NCBI GenBank assembly: GCA_019359325.1
Contig: JAHHHN010000025.1
Coordinates: 25,594 to 89,593 of the forward strand
Length of the DNA stretch: 64,000 bases
From: Mojavia pulchra JT2-VF2
Lineage (GTDB): Bacteria > Cyanobacteriota > Cyanobacteriia > Cyanobacteriales > Nostocaceae
Direction of reading: 5' to 3'
A model generated the notes under the pieces. That model was given only the letters and a program-made list of their open reading frames with translations, did not search any database and had not been told where the DNA came from. Both the position numbers and the translations under genes were made by a program. Positions 16,705 to 25,508 of the stretch are shown piece by piece. Numbering within the stretch: position 1 is the first letter of the stretch; every line of letters starts with the position of its first letter.

Positions 16705-18429
16705 ATGCAATCCCCACCTTCTTCTAACTCTTGGCAAGGTCGCTTTATAGGTGATAACCAGCGATACCGTTTAGACAAACGGTTAGGTGGGGGTGGCATG
16801 GGGGAAGTATTCCTAGCAACTGATACCCGTGTAGGTCATAAAGTAGCATTAAAGTTATTGAAAGATACGCTGGTAGCATCAGCAGAGATGAGAAAGCGCT
16901 TTGAGCGCGAGGTAGCAGTTTGTGCAGCTCTACAAAGTGACCACATTGTTAAGATTAGTGATTGTGGAGTAACGTCTGAAGGCTATCCATTCTATGTAAT
17001 GGAGTATCTGCGTGGGCAAACGTTACGTCAATTGCTGCTGCGTGAGAAGCGATTATCTGTTGAGCGAACTGCAAGTATCATCACTCAAGTTTGTAAAACT
17101 TTACATGTGGCTCACCAAGGAGTGATCCTCCAACGAGATGGAGGTCAAAGTAATGAGCATATTCAGGTGATTCATCGTGATTTAAAACCTGACAATATTT
17201 TTCTTGTGCCTACAGATTTAGGAGAGTGGGTGAAGATTTTGGATTTTGGTGTTGCCAAAATTCGGAGTGAATCCGAGCATACCAGTTTGACTATTACATT
17301 TATCGGCACATTTCGCTATGCTGCGCCTGAGCAAATCAAAAGCGATAAAAATATAGATGGTAGAGCAGATATTTACAGCTTAGGGATTATCCTCTATGAA
17401 ATGCTGAGTGCGACAGATCCCTTTGGTTTATGCGTCAAACCTAATAATATCAGTGAAGCCTCTTGGGTATTAGCCCATGCTTATGAGCCTCCTAAACCAC
17501 TGCGATCGCAACCTGGTTGTGAGCATTTATCTAGTGAACTAGAAGCTGTAGTGCTTAAATGTCTGCAAAAAAATCCCCAGAATCGCTTTGCAACAGTAGA
17601 AGAACTTGATCAAGCATTGCAGGCTGCTGTCGAGTATGAACAGTCTATTGTCACAAGTCAAACTTTAGACAAAATAGTTGCATACGAAATTACTCCTCGG
17701 CCATTGACACCGATTGAGCAAGGGGAACTGGAGGAAACAATCCCTCCTGTGCAAACGTTGTCCAATCAAGAAACAATTGGGCGATCGCTACAGCCAATTG
17801 CACAATGTCAACCTGAAGATGAGACTATTTTACGCCCTCAACCGTTACACAATCAAGGTTCAAATCACGAAACGATTCCTCGACCACTAAATCCTGTTGA
17901 GCAAAGCCAACCTGAAGATGAGACTATTATTCGACCACTAAATCCTGTTGAGCAAAGCCAACCTGAAGGTACTCTCATGCAACCACGCCCTTTGCAAAAT
18001 CAGGGTTCAAATCACGAAACCATACCTCGACCATTGCAAGCACATCCTGTGCCCAATCAAAGCAATAATCAAAATTTAGTTGCTACTTCACCTCTGAATT
18101 ATGCTGAAGTCAGCAACGCAGATGGCACATTGTATCAGCCACGACCTATACATCATCCATCTGAACAACCAGCAGCGGATGGCACATTGTATCAGCCACG
18201 AGCTATACATCATCCATCTGAACAACCAGCGGTAGAGGGTAAAATTTTTCAACAAAGGAAGAATGGGCAGCAAGCTCGCAAACTTCCTCAACATTTTTGG
18301 CAAATTCTTGGGGTAGTCTTGACAGTTGGGCTAACTTTAGTAGTGGTTGCCTACTTATATCCTCAGTGGCAATCTGGTAACAATTCAAATGACCAGAAAA
18401 ATTTACCCAAGTTGTATCATGTATGGTGA
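16705..18429 (+). CDS. membrane-anchored Ser/Thr protein kinase with repeat tail
   Basis: A 574-residue Hanks-type kinase. Glycine loop GGGGMGEV (28-35), Lys50 in VALK, catalytic HRDLKPDN (157-164), DFG (180-182) and APE (207-209) are all intact, so it should be active. After the kinase domain (to about 310) comes a low-complexity region with repeated ETIPRPLNPVEQSQPEDE and GTLYQPRPIHHPSEQPA units, then a single predicted transmembrane helix (about 530-552) and a short outer tail. The topology is kinase in the cytoplasm. Thr-rich repeats could be autophosphorylation or FHA-binding sites; an FHA protein is encoded 4 kb away, but a link is speculation. Confidence 0.92.
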   Translation: MQSPPSSNSWQGRFIGDNQRYRLDKRLGGGGMGEVFLATDTRVGHKVALKLLKDTLVASAEMRKRFEREVAVCAALQSDHIVKISDCGVTSEGYPFYVMEYLRGQTLRQLLLREKRLSVERTASIITQVCKTLHVAHQGVILQRDGGQSNEHIQVIHRDLKPDNIFLVPTDLGEWVKILDFGVAKIRSESEHTSLTITFIGTFRYAAPEQIKSDKNIDGRADIYSLGIILYEMLSATDPFGLCVKPNNISEASWVLAHAYEPPKPLRSQPGCEHLSSELEAVVLKCLQKNPQNRFATVEELDQALQAAVEYEQSIVTSQTLDKIVAYEITPRPLTPIEQGELEETIPPVQTLSNQETIGRSLQPIAQCQPEDETILRPQPLHNQGSNHETIPRPLNPVEQSQPEDETIIRPLNPVEQSQPEGTLMQPRPLQNQGSNHETIPRPLQAHPVPNQSNNQNLVATSPLNYAEVSNADGTLYQPRPIHHPSEQPAADGTLYQPRAIHHPSEQPAVEGKIFQQRKNGQQARKLPQHFWQILGVVLTVGLTLVVVAYLYPQWQSGNNSNDQKNLPKLYHVW

Positions 18430-18783
18430 GATTTCATGTATCAAGAATAAGGCTTATATGATGTCCGGCAAATTACTTGTGATATTATGTCATCAACCAA
18501 GGTAATCAGAGTGCTGTTATAGACTTGTCTTTTGCTTTGATGAAGAATTTCAAAATGTCACCGGATGGTCTAGTTCTCCGAGAGAAAGTTTAGCGATCGC
18601 CCCCAACAGAGTAGCGACGAAATCACATTTGGGTTTCAAATTCCTATTGAAGCTTTACCAGAAACATATAACTATACCTTAGTTGTAGATTCTCTTCAGC
18701 ATTATCCCCAAGATACTCCTATCAATTTTCCGCAACAAATCAAAGTGCTGCTAAAAGAGCGTCAACTCGACAAACTATGTTGA
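18430..18783 (+). pseudogene. decayed gene with two or more frameshifts
   Basis: Protein-like sequence runs through three frames: YYVINQGNQSAVIDLSFAL, then DEEFQNVTGWSSSPRESLAI, then SSDEITFGFQIPIEALPETY followed by NYTLVVDSLQHYPQDTPINF and a clear end at TGA 18781-18783. Joined, they read as the C-terminal part of a beta-rich domain. No intact start exists. It may be a former extension of the kinase gene or a separate gene. Family not recognised. Confidence 0.55.
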
Positions 18784-19162
18784 GTTTAAGCAAGTTTAGA
18801 AATGCTTGACGCCAGCGAGGTAGTCCTTACAGCTTATAAAAGTCTTAAATGTATGGTATTCAACACCGTGAAATGCAATCATGATTGTTATCATCTCACT
18901 CATGTGCTTCTGTGAATGTATGCAACATTGACTAAAAATTTTTGCAACAAGTTTCCTTGTTGTTACAATCCTTCCCATTATTGTAAGAAATCATTGGTAT
19001 CGCAAAAAATTTGTGTCAGGTTGAAGCGCGACGCAATTGTTTGTATCGCTGAGACTGCCATTTTTTTAATTCCAATTTCAGTCTTAGCCTTTTTTGTGAC
19101 TTTTTTAACTTGTCAAACACATACATATTAAATAGCAGTATTACTCAAGGAGATAGTCTTAT
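18784..19162. other. intergenic before the cupin/CHRD protein gene
   Basis: About 380 bases. A 71-codon frame at 18916-19131 has one hydrophobic stretch but no family resemblance or ribosome site and is not called. An AAGGAG ribosome site for the next gene is at 19147-19152. Confidence 0.45.
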
Positions 19163-21772
19163 ATGACACATCCAATTAATACTTTGCCACCCACTTCTTC
19201 AGGGCAATTAGATTATTCAGATCACACTCATGACCACGATACTGAAACAGATGCTGACTTTCTCAGTATCCAAGACCTTCCAGTTATTGATGATTACCTG
19301 ATTGCAACCCAAGATGCTCCATTAAATGAACGTCCAGCCTTCTATAGTTCCGGTGATCTCTATACCTTTTTGACAACATCGAAAGAGACAAATTTTGTTT
19401 TTAATGCCTTCGACTTCTTCGTTCCACCAGGAGGTGGGCCAGTACCACATATTCACAATTACGAACACGAGGCATTTTATGTTGCAGAAGGTAAAGTAAA
19501 TTTCTTCTTAGGTAACGAAGCTGGGATTACAGGAAGCCCACAAGAATTTGTCTTAGAAGGAGTGCCTACCGGAACTTTGGTTTTTGGGCCAAGATTGAGA
19601 CCACATGGTTTTAAAAACATTGACTCTACAGCAGCCACATCGGGGGACAATCCAGGGGCAAGAATTCTTTCGATTACGACTCCTGGCGGACTAGATTACT
19701 TATTTGAATATGCAGGCGAACCAGTCGAAAATAGGAATAACCCGATCCCGCCTCCACCACAAGGAGGATTTACCCCTGGATTTATAGAATTTGCATTGCG
19801 AACTGCTTACCGCGGCCCATCATTTCCTCAAGGCGCTGCATTTCCTGGGTATCAACCGCCAGCAGGTACTCCTAAATATGTCTTGGTACTGCCAGATGAC
19901 GCACCTCAAGGGCTAAAGGAGAAGATAAAAGCCCAGGTAGCTGGGGTAGAAGGTTTTAGCATTTGGAATGCTAGCGAAAGACCGAAATTTACTGGGCCTT
20001 TTGGAATCGAGTACACTTCTTTAACTAGCTTTGAAGAGTCAACAGATAATTTAAGCAACAATCGACTTTCGTACAATCAGTTTTCCCTACAACCCCAAGC
20101 TACAGATACATTTGTTCAAGCCAACTTAAATGGCAAACAAGTGGTGGCTCCTACTAAATCGCAGGCAACTGGCGTTGCCAATGTGGAATTAAAAAATAAT
20201 GGTGATGTTAACTATAGCTTGACAGTTAAAGGTTTGGACTTTGGACTATTATCAAACTCTGGCCATTTCCAAACTCCTAATAATGAGTTAGATGATGTCA
20301 CCTCTATCGAGATCCATTCAGGTAAACGGGGCAGCAATGATTCAGAAGTGTTTACTATTTTCGATCTCAAACATCATGATAAAGATGATTTCAATATCCG
20401 GTTGGATAAGGATGGCTCTGCCACTATTAAAGGCATCTGGGATGAAAAAGAGGAAAAAATTCCAGATGCTCTAAGTAATTTTCTTAAAAATAGTGGCTTA
20501 CCGGGGCAAGAGAGTGGCTTCTATTTTGAGGTTGATACGAAAGGTCATCCGACAGGCGAGATTCGTGGTCAAATTGCTTACAATACTAATGATTTTGTTG
20601 ACCAGGTTGAAAGTGATAACTATGAAGCTTTCTATGTAAAAGAAGGACAATTATCTTTCAAAATTGGTGATGAAGTTAGGCTTGTTGAACCGAATACTTT
20701 TGTCACTATTGCACCTGGAACTAAATATTCAATTGGTAACTTTGGAGCAACCGCAGTCAAGTCATTGGCAGTCTCAGTGATACCAGAAGAGATTAAGCCA
20801 ATCATCCCTGATGATAGGGGTTACACCCTGATTGAAGGCAGCGAGACTCAAGATTCTCTCGTTGCTGGTAGCAAGACTAAAGTGCTTGGGAAAGGAGGAA
20901 ACGATACACTCAAAATTGCCAGTGGCGGCAATAATCTTCTCTATGGTGGTGCTGGGGCTGATCAGTTCTGGATTGCTGATGGTAAATTACCTGATACAGT
21001 GAATGATCCTAGACAACCAACCTATTTCGGTCTACTACCGTTAGTAGATACGCAAAACACAATTGTGGACTTTCAACTTGGTGTTGACAAGATTAAGATT
21101 AGCGGTATCAACGGTATATCTAGTTTTGACGACTTGAAACTACTGCCTGCCTTTGGCGATATTCGTAGCACCAGCATCATCGCTACACTTGATGGTAAAG
21201 AAATTTCTTTAGCAAATGTAACGGGCGTTTTGTACGCTGAATTGTCGGCTAAAGATTTCGTCATACTCCCATCTAGCAATACTGATGACGGAGAATTACT
21301 CAACTTAGAACCCTACACTGGTAAAGATGTTAAAGTCACTTTCACCGTGAATCGTGAAGCTGCCTATAATAACTTTGTTGGTTTCTACAAGGTTCAAGAT
21401 GCACAAGGAACTATTACTGATCCTGTAACGGGCAATCAATTGAAACCAACAGATGCAGGTTATACACAGCTAGCAGTCCAACAGCGTGAGCCTGGAGTTA
21501 ATTTAAGCGTCGCAAAATTTGGTCAAGCTACCTTTGAAGATACTTTGAAGGGAGGATCTCTCTATGCTCCTTTCTTAATTGCTAATGCTAATCCTGCTAC
21601 TCTCAACGATGATTTTAGTAAGGTTTACCTTCCTTTTATACAAGGGAACTCAGACAAAGTAGATCACATCCGCTTGCTAGGGGCTAATACCTTTGGCTTT
21701 GAGGATTTATATGGTGGTGGTGACCTGGACTTCAACGATATGACTGTCCAGGCTAAGTTCGCAGTTGTATAA
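19163..21772 (+). CDS. multidomain cupin / CHRD / RTX / DUF4114 protein
   Basis: An 869-residue protein with, in order: a cupin (about 40-190, with PHIHNYEHEAFYVAEG metal ligands), a CHRD domain (316-470, VQANLNGKQ...GEIRGQIAY), a second cupin core (480-545, NYEAFYVKEGQ), one or two RTX-type calcium-binding turns (GKGGNDTLKI, GGAGADQF at about 575-600) and a C-terminal DUF4114 domain (718-869, ending GGGDLDFNDMTVQ). No classical signal peptide is seen; RTX proteins usually leave by a type I system using C-terminal signals. It is probably extracellular or surface-bound. The substrate of the cupins is unknown. Strong terminator downstream; monocistronic. Confidence 0.85.
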   Translation: MTHPINTLPPTSSGQLDYSDHTHDHDTETDADFLSIQDLPVIDDYLIATQDAPLNERPAFYSSGDLYTFLTTSKETNFVFNAFDFFVPPGGGPVPHIHNYEHEAFYVAEGKVNFFLGNEAGITGSPQEFVLEGVPTGTLVFGPRLRPHGFKNIDSTAATSGDNPGARILSITTPGGLDYLFEYAGEPVENRNNPIPPPPQGGFTPGFIEFALRTAYRGPSFPQGAAFPGYQPPAGTPKYVLVLPDDAPQGLKEKIKAQVAGVEGFSIWNASERPKFTGPFGIEYTSLTSFEESTDNLSNNRLSYNQFSLQPQATDTFVQANLNGKQVVAPTKSQATGVANVELKNNGDVNYSLTVKGLDFGLLSNSGHFQTPNNELDDVTSIEIHSGKRGSNDSEVFTIFDLKHHDKDDFNIRLDKDGSATIKGIWDEKEEKIPDALSNFLKNSGLPGQESGFYFEVDTKGHPTGEIRGQIAYNTNDFVDQVESDNYEAFYVKEGQLSFKIGDEVRLVEPNTFVTIAPGTKYSIGNFGATAVKSLAVSVIPEEIKPIIPDDRGYTLIEGSETQDSLVAGSKTKVLGKGGNDTLKIASGGNNLLYGGAGADQFWIADGKLPDTVNDPRQPTYFGLLPLVDTQNTIVDFQLGVDKIKISGINGISSFDDLKLLPAFGDIRSTSIIATLDGKEISLANVTGVLYAELSAKDFVILPSSNTDDGELLNLEPYTGKDVKVTFTVNREAAYNNFVGFYKVQDAQGTITDPVTGNQLKPTDAGYTQLAVQQREPGVNLSVAKFGQATFEDTLKGGSLYAPFLIANANPATLNDDFSKVYLPFIQGNSDKVDHIRLLGANTFGFEDLYGGGDLDFNDMTVQAKFAVV

Positions 21773-21839
21773 AGGGTTTTGTCAATAAGGTTCAGTTAAC
21801 AGTAGCCGTCATCCCTGAAGGGGTACGAAGTTTATTCAA

Positions 21840-21873
21840 GGCAGCCGCTCTCTATGAGCGACTGCCGTTTTTA
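21840..21873 (+). terminator. Rho-independent terminator after the cupin/CHRD gene
   Basis: GGCAGCCGCTC, loop TCTAT, GAGCGACTGCC form an 11-base-pair stem with one mismatch, followed by GTTTTTATT. Position is 67 bases after the stop codon. Confidence 0.8.
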
Positions 21874-21943
21874 TTACGTTATTCTTGTTTAATGTGAAAG
21901 AGGCGATCGCTCATTCTTTCTCTAAACAAACTCTTTCCTTTCC

Positions 21944-22065
21944 ACAGATTATAAAGGGCACAACGGGCGTTGTGCAACGCCACTTCCTACCCTGCGGGAA
22001 GACACCCGGAGGGTGTCTACAAGTCTGGCGGCCGAACGGAGTGGCTCCCCTACCCGTGTACTTCA
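21944..22065. repeat. cluster of small dispersed hairpins
   Basis: Successive short palindromes: GCACAAC / GTTGTGC, GACACCC / GGGTGTC, and GCCGAACGGAGTGGC. Such mosaic hairpin arrays are dispersed repeats in Nostocales; related modules lie at 15844 and 26520. A 61-codon frame through it is not a gene. Confidence 0.65.
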
Positions 22066-22140
22066 TTTAGCTGAAAAATGCTGTAAGTGCGATCGCCATA
22101 GCAGCCTCACACCTCATTGCATCATAGAGATAATTTATTA

Positions 22141-24420
22141 CTACACTAATGCGTGTTGAATATAATAGATAATTGCTTCTGCTGTTGGTACATTAGTTGC
22201 TAGTAGAACTTGGTTAATGTTGCAGCTTCTCAACAGTGCTTCTTCATTTGGCTGCCCATGCTGAGATACTAGAAAGTCTCTCAAGAAAATAACTGCTAAA
22301 ATATCACCTGAGTTAACTAATGAATTAATTGTTTGATATCCTCCAGATGTAGCTGCTGGGATTTGCTGAGTGATAGTTATACCTGTTTGTTGACGTAATA
22401 CTTCGCTAATAGATGGCCAAGTAACTGTGTGACTTTGTGAGAAAAACTCTTGATGCTGATTAACAAACTCAGCAAGTTCTGTTTTTTTAGTTTCGTGAGC
22501 TATAAGGACTATGTTTTTTTGAGTGAGCATTGGGTGAGGCTCACTTACAGTTACTTCTGCAATGTCACTAAGTTGTGCTGTTTCAGAAACTTCTTCAAGA
22601 GTTTGGCTAGTTAACTCAGGAACTTCACCGCTTGACTCAGGTGCGGAAATTGCTATTTCAGGTACATTTAAAAATTCTAGTTCTGTGTTTTCTGGAGTAT
22701 ATATGGCATCTAATTCTGCTGCTGTGATTTCTAAAGCTAGAGCTTCTAAATCGCCAGCAATTACACTAATGTCTTCTGTGTCGCTAGTGCTTAAATCAAT
22801 TAATGTTTCTTCAAGAAATTGACTAAATTCTACAGATGTTTGATTCCCAATTTCAGACACACTAGCTGCTTCTGCAACTGGTTCAACTATTTCTACATTA
22901 GTTATTTTCAAGTCAACAACTTCGCTGACCTCAGTCGGTTGGCTAACTGTATCACTTAGTTCAATGTTCGTATCTTCTAGAGTCACTTCACTAGCGTCTT
23001 CCGGCGCTTCAACCTCTGCAATATCTGCTTTAACTTCGTTGCTAACAAATGCTGGTACTTCGTTCACCACATCACGCGCCTGAACGATAGTGTAATCTTG
23101 CAGAATTTCTAAATCTATATCTTCATCTGGAACTTGGCTTGTTACCTCAGATAGCTGACTCACTATATCCCGTGGCTGCACGATAGTGAATTCTTGCTGA
23201 ACTGGTAAATCTAAATCTATATCTTCATCACTGACAGCTTCTGGAGTTTCGCTCAATTCTGCGGGCGATCGCCCAATCATATCACGTGGCTGAACGGTAG
23301 TGAATTCCTGCCAAATTTCTGAATCTAAATCTATATCTTCATCACTGACAGCTTCTGGTATTGGGCTGATTAAATAATCTGGTTGCACCAAGCTAAATTC
23401 TTCTGCTACTGGTGTATTCAAATATATACTTTCCTCATTAGCGGCTTCTGGTGCTGTACTCATCGCTTCTGGCGACGGGCTGATTAAATCATTTGGTTGC
23501 ACGAAGGTATCTTCTTCTACCACTGGCGTATTTAAATATATACTTTCCTCATTGGCGGCTTCTGGCGATGGACTAATTGAATCATCTGGTTGCACCAAGC
23601 TAAATTCTTCTGCCACTGGCGTGTTCAAATATATACTTTCCTCATTAGCGGCTTCTGGTGCTACACTCATCACTTCTGGCGACGGGTTGATTAAATCATT
23701 TGGTTGCACGAAGGTATATTCTTCTACCACTGGCGTGTTCAAATATATACTTTCCTCATTGGCGGCTTCTGGTGCTACACTCATCACTTCTGGCGACGGA
23801 CTGATTAAATCATCTGGTTGCACGAAACTATCTTCTTCTACAACTTCGCTTGTTGTTTGAAGATTTTGAATACTGTCTTCTAGCGCATTGATTGCCTCTT
23901 CTAAATTTGGGGAGACAACATTCACAACTTCTGGGGTTTCTACCTCGTCTTTAGTTTGACTAAATTGCTCTGGAATTTGGTTAAATACTTCTGGTGTTTG
24001 ATTAACAACATTAATATTGTTGACATTTTCAGTTGTTCGCTTACCAGAAAATAGCGAAGGATCTATAACCCTAAATACTGTCTCTGGTAATTCTGCCGCC
24101 AAAGAAGTAATTTCTTCTACTGTTAAAACGTAATCACCAATGCGGATAACGTCTTTATCCTTCAAAATGACTGGTATATTTTTTTCAACCAGTTTACCGT
24201 TAATTATTGAGCCATTTCTACTGCCAAGGTCACAGAAATAATAATTTCTACTTTGAACAAAGAACTTGCCATGTATCCGACTGACATCAGGGCTATCCAA
24301 AACTAAATCGGAATCAGGAGAACGGCCTACCATACATTCTCCCTTCGGTGTAGTTGCTAATGTTAGGTCAAGTTCGTTAACTTCATTTAGTGTTGGTAAG
24401 TAGTTAACTTTTACTTTCAT
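22141..24420 (-). CDS. FHA domain protein with acidic repeats and a C-terminal methylglyoxal-synthase-like domain
   Basis: A 759-residue fusion. FHA domain: GRSPDSD (32-38), SRIH (47-50) and SRNG (67-70), the phosphothreonine-binding set. Residues about 190-480 are acidic tandem repeats of about 38 residues (EAANEESIYLNTPVVEE...FVQPNDLISPSPE). Residues 633-759 align with E. coli MgsA: KNIVLIAH (His19 equivalent His642), Lys23, Asp91 (IFLRDFL) and LLATNVPTAEAII. But the catalytic Asp71 in GGDQ is Tyr695 here (GGYQ), Asp101 is Asn and the phosphate-binding TGTTG loop is lost, so methylglyoxal synthesis is unlikely. It may be a ligand sensor or scaffold. Its start overlaps the stop of the upstream DUF6760-type gene by 4 bases. 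Confidence 0.85.
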   Translation of the reverse strand: MKVKVNYLPTLNEVNELDLTLATTPKGECMVGRSPDSDLVLDSPDVSRIHGKFFVQSRNYYFCDLGSRNGSIINGKLVEKNIPVILKDKDVIRIGDYVLTVEEITSLAAELPETVFRVIDPSLFSGKRTTENVNNINVVNQTPEVFNQIPEQFSQTKDEVETPEVVNVVSPNLEEAINALEDSIQNLQTTSEVVEEDSFVQPDDLISPSPEVMSVAPEAANEESIYLNTPVVEEYTFVQPNDLINPSPEVMSVAPEAANEESIYLNTPVAEEFSLVQPDDSISPSPEAANEESIYLNTPVVEEDTFVQPNDLISPSPEAMSTAPEAANEESIYLNTPVAEEFSLVQPDYLISPIPEAVSDEDIDLDSEIWQEFTTVQPRDMIGRSPAELSETPEAVSDEDIDLDLPVQQEFTIVQPRDIVSQLSEVTSQVPDEDIDLEILQDYTIVQARDVVNEVPAFVSNEVKADIAEVEAPEDASEVTLEDTNIELSDTVSQPTEVSEVVDLKITNVEIVEPVAEAASVSEIGNQTSVEFSQFLEETLIDLSTSDTEDISVIAGDLEALALEITAAELDAIYTPENTELEFLNVPEIAISAPESSGEVPELTSQTLEEVSETAQLSDIAEVTVSEPHPMLTQKNIVLIAHETKKTELAEFVNQHQEFFSQSHTVTWPSISEVLRQQTGITITQQIPAATSGGYQTINSLVNSGDILAVIFLRDFLVSQHGQPNEEALLRSCNINQVLLATNVPTAEAIIYYIQHALV

Positions 24421-24710
24421 ATTAATTTTTCGTTAATTTTATTAATTTCTACTACCCAGTGCTGACGGGTTTTATATTCTAAATTTAAAATATCATTTTG
24501 TGACCAATGGAAGTGAGAAGCAATAAAAGCTACCTCCTCATATAAAGTATCAGAGGTGTAGCTTACGACTCCCCCGCCAGTTTTAGCTCCACTGAATATA
24601 AATTTGTAAAGCCGGAGGAGAAGCTGGTAAGTTAATACGCTTTTAGTTGATATTTGCCTTGGCGTTGCTATCAGCGATTTTCGGTGAATTGTGGGTGCTT
24701 TTAATGACAA
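24417..24710 (-). CDS. DUF6760-type protein (contractile-injection/phage-tail cluster family)
   Basis: A 97-codon frame whose last 50 residues, LYEEVAFIASHFHWSQNDIL followed by NLEYKTRQHWVVEINKINEKL, match the small DUF6760-type proteins found in contractile injection system and phage tail-like clusters. Those are usually about 55-65 residues, so the true start may be internal and the first 40 residues upstream sequence. The stop overlaps the FHA-MGS gene start (ATGA), so both are co-translated. No sheath, tube or baseplate genes are visible in the window, making this an orphan or a regulatory offshoot. Confidence 0.6.
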   Translation of the reverse strand: MSLKAPTIHRKSLIATPRQISTKSVLTYQLLLRLYKFIFSGAKTGGGVVSYTSDTLYEEVAFIASHFHWSQNDILNLEYKTRQHWVVEINKINEKLI

Positions 24711-24962
24711 GATAATAGCGATCGCCTAATTAAAATCAAGCACAATACTTTGAATATTAAGAAATTTTAATGCAGTTAAGCACTGAGATAATACCTTGGT
24801 CGTGTATTCATCTCATGTAAAGTTTCCCTGAGTAGACAACTACGCTAAAATCAGGTTTTCTGGCAAGATAACGCAAGGATATGGTTAATTTAAGGGACAA
24901 ACCTTTTCTTGTGCAGAGCTTATCCTAATTCTATTCATGCTTCTATTGAACAAAATCTATCT

Positions 24963-25412
24963 TTAATCCATAGCGATTACTATATCGTTGGATTTTATAA
25001 CTGCATAGGCTTCTTTACCCTCAGATAATCCCAACTCCTCTGCTGAGGTTCTAGTAATCATTGAAGTTAACTCAACTTTATGCACAATCTCTAGAGTCAC
25101 TTCGCTATTAACAGCCCCGGTAATCACTCGTTTGACGACTCCTTTGAGGATATTACGTGAGCTAACCTTTAGGGGTATTCTGTGAGTCATTATTTCGGAC
25201 TCCTCTATAGGCTTTTGAGTATAGATGTCTTCCCTTTTTTCCTGCTTGGTTGGTAATGATAGCGGTGGTGAGGAGTCCTGATTCAGACCACGTACAAGTT
25301 CTCGTAGAATCTCGGTTTTGGTGCGCTGAGACTGCTGGCAGAACTCTTCTAGAATCTTGCGTTCTTCTTCCGACGTTTGAAATGTGACCCAACCTTGTTC
25401 TTTTCTTGGCAT
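24963..25412 (-). CDS. ribbon-helix-helix plus Mop/TOBE-domain protein, putative molybdate-responsive regulator
   Basis: A 149-residue protein. The N-terminal 45 residues (GWVTFQTSEEERKILEEFC, then RTKTEILRELVRGL) resemble a ribbon-helix-helix DNA-binding domain; residues about 80-149 (LKVSSRNILKGVVKRVITGA, VNSEVTLEI, LTSMITRTSAEELGLSEG) are a single Mop domain that binds molybdate. It is divergent from modA, and two palindromes lie in the shared 96-base gap. It probably represses modA when molybdate is plentiful; ModE in other bacteria uses a winged helix with Mop domains, so this is an unusual alternative architecture. Function is inferred. Confidence 0.8.
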   Translation of the reverse strand: MPRKEQGWVTFQTSEEERKILEEFCQQSQRTKTEILRELVRGLNQDSSPPLSLPTKQEKREDIYTQKPIEESEIMTHRIPLKVSSRNILKGVVKRVITGAVNSEVTLEIVHKVELTSMITRTSAEELGLSEGKEAYAVIKSNDIVIAMD

Positions 25413-25417
25413 AAAAT

Positions 25418-25434
25418 TACCAATTTATTTGGTA
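25418..25434. promoter_or_regulatory. palindrome 1 in the modA-regulator gap (TACCAA-N5-TTGGTA)
   Basis: TACCAA at 25418-25423 and TTGGTA at 25429-25434 are perfect inverted arms with a 5-base spacer, six bases ahead of the regulator start. Likely operator for the RHH-Mop protein. Confidence 0.6.
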
Positions 25435-25447
25435 TAAATGTGTTTAT

Positions 25448-25467
25448 CTTGGTACGATTCTACCAAG
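25448..25467. promoter_or_regulatory. palindrome 2 in the modA-regulator gap (CTTGGTA-N6-TACCAAG)
   Basis: CTTGGTA (25448-25454) and TACCAAG (25461-25467) are perfect 7-base inverted arms using the same half-site words as palindrome 1 in the opposite order. Half-sites are thus spaced to bind more than one RHH dimer. Confidence 0.6.
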
Positions 25468-25508
25468 CGTCAATTCTCTGCAATAAATTTTCTGAGTGCA
25501 GTTTTTCT

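Noticed and set aside
18916..19131. 71-codon frame with a hydrophobic end
   Set aside because: Cys-rich, no ribosome site, and it covers the promoter region of the cupin/CHRD gene.
21885..22070. 61-codon frame
   Set aside because: Runs through the hairpin repeat mosaic; translation is repeat-derived.
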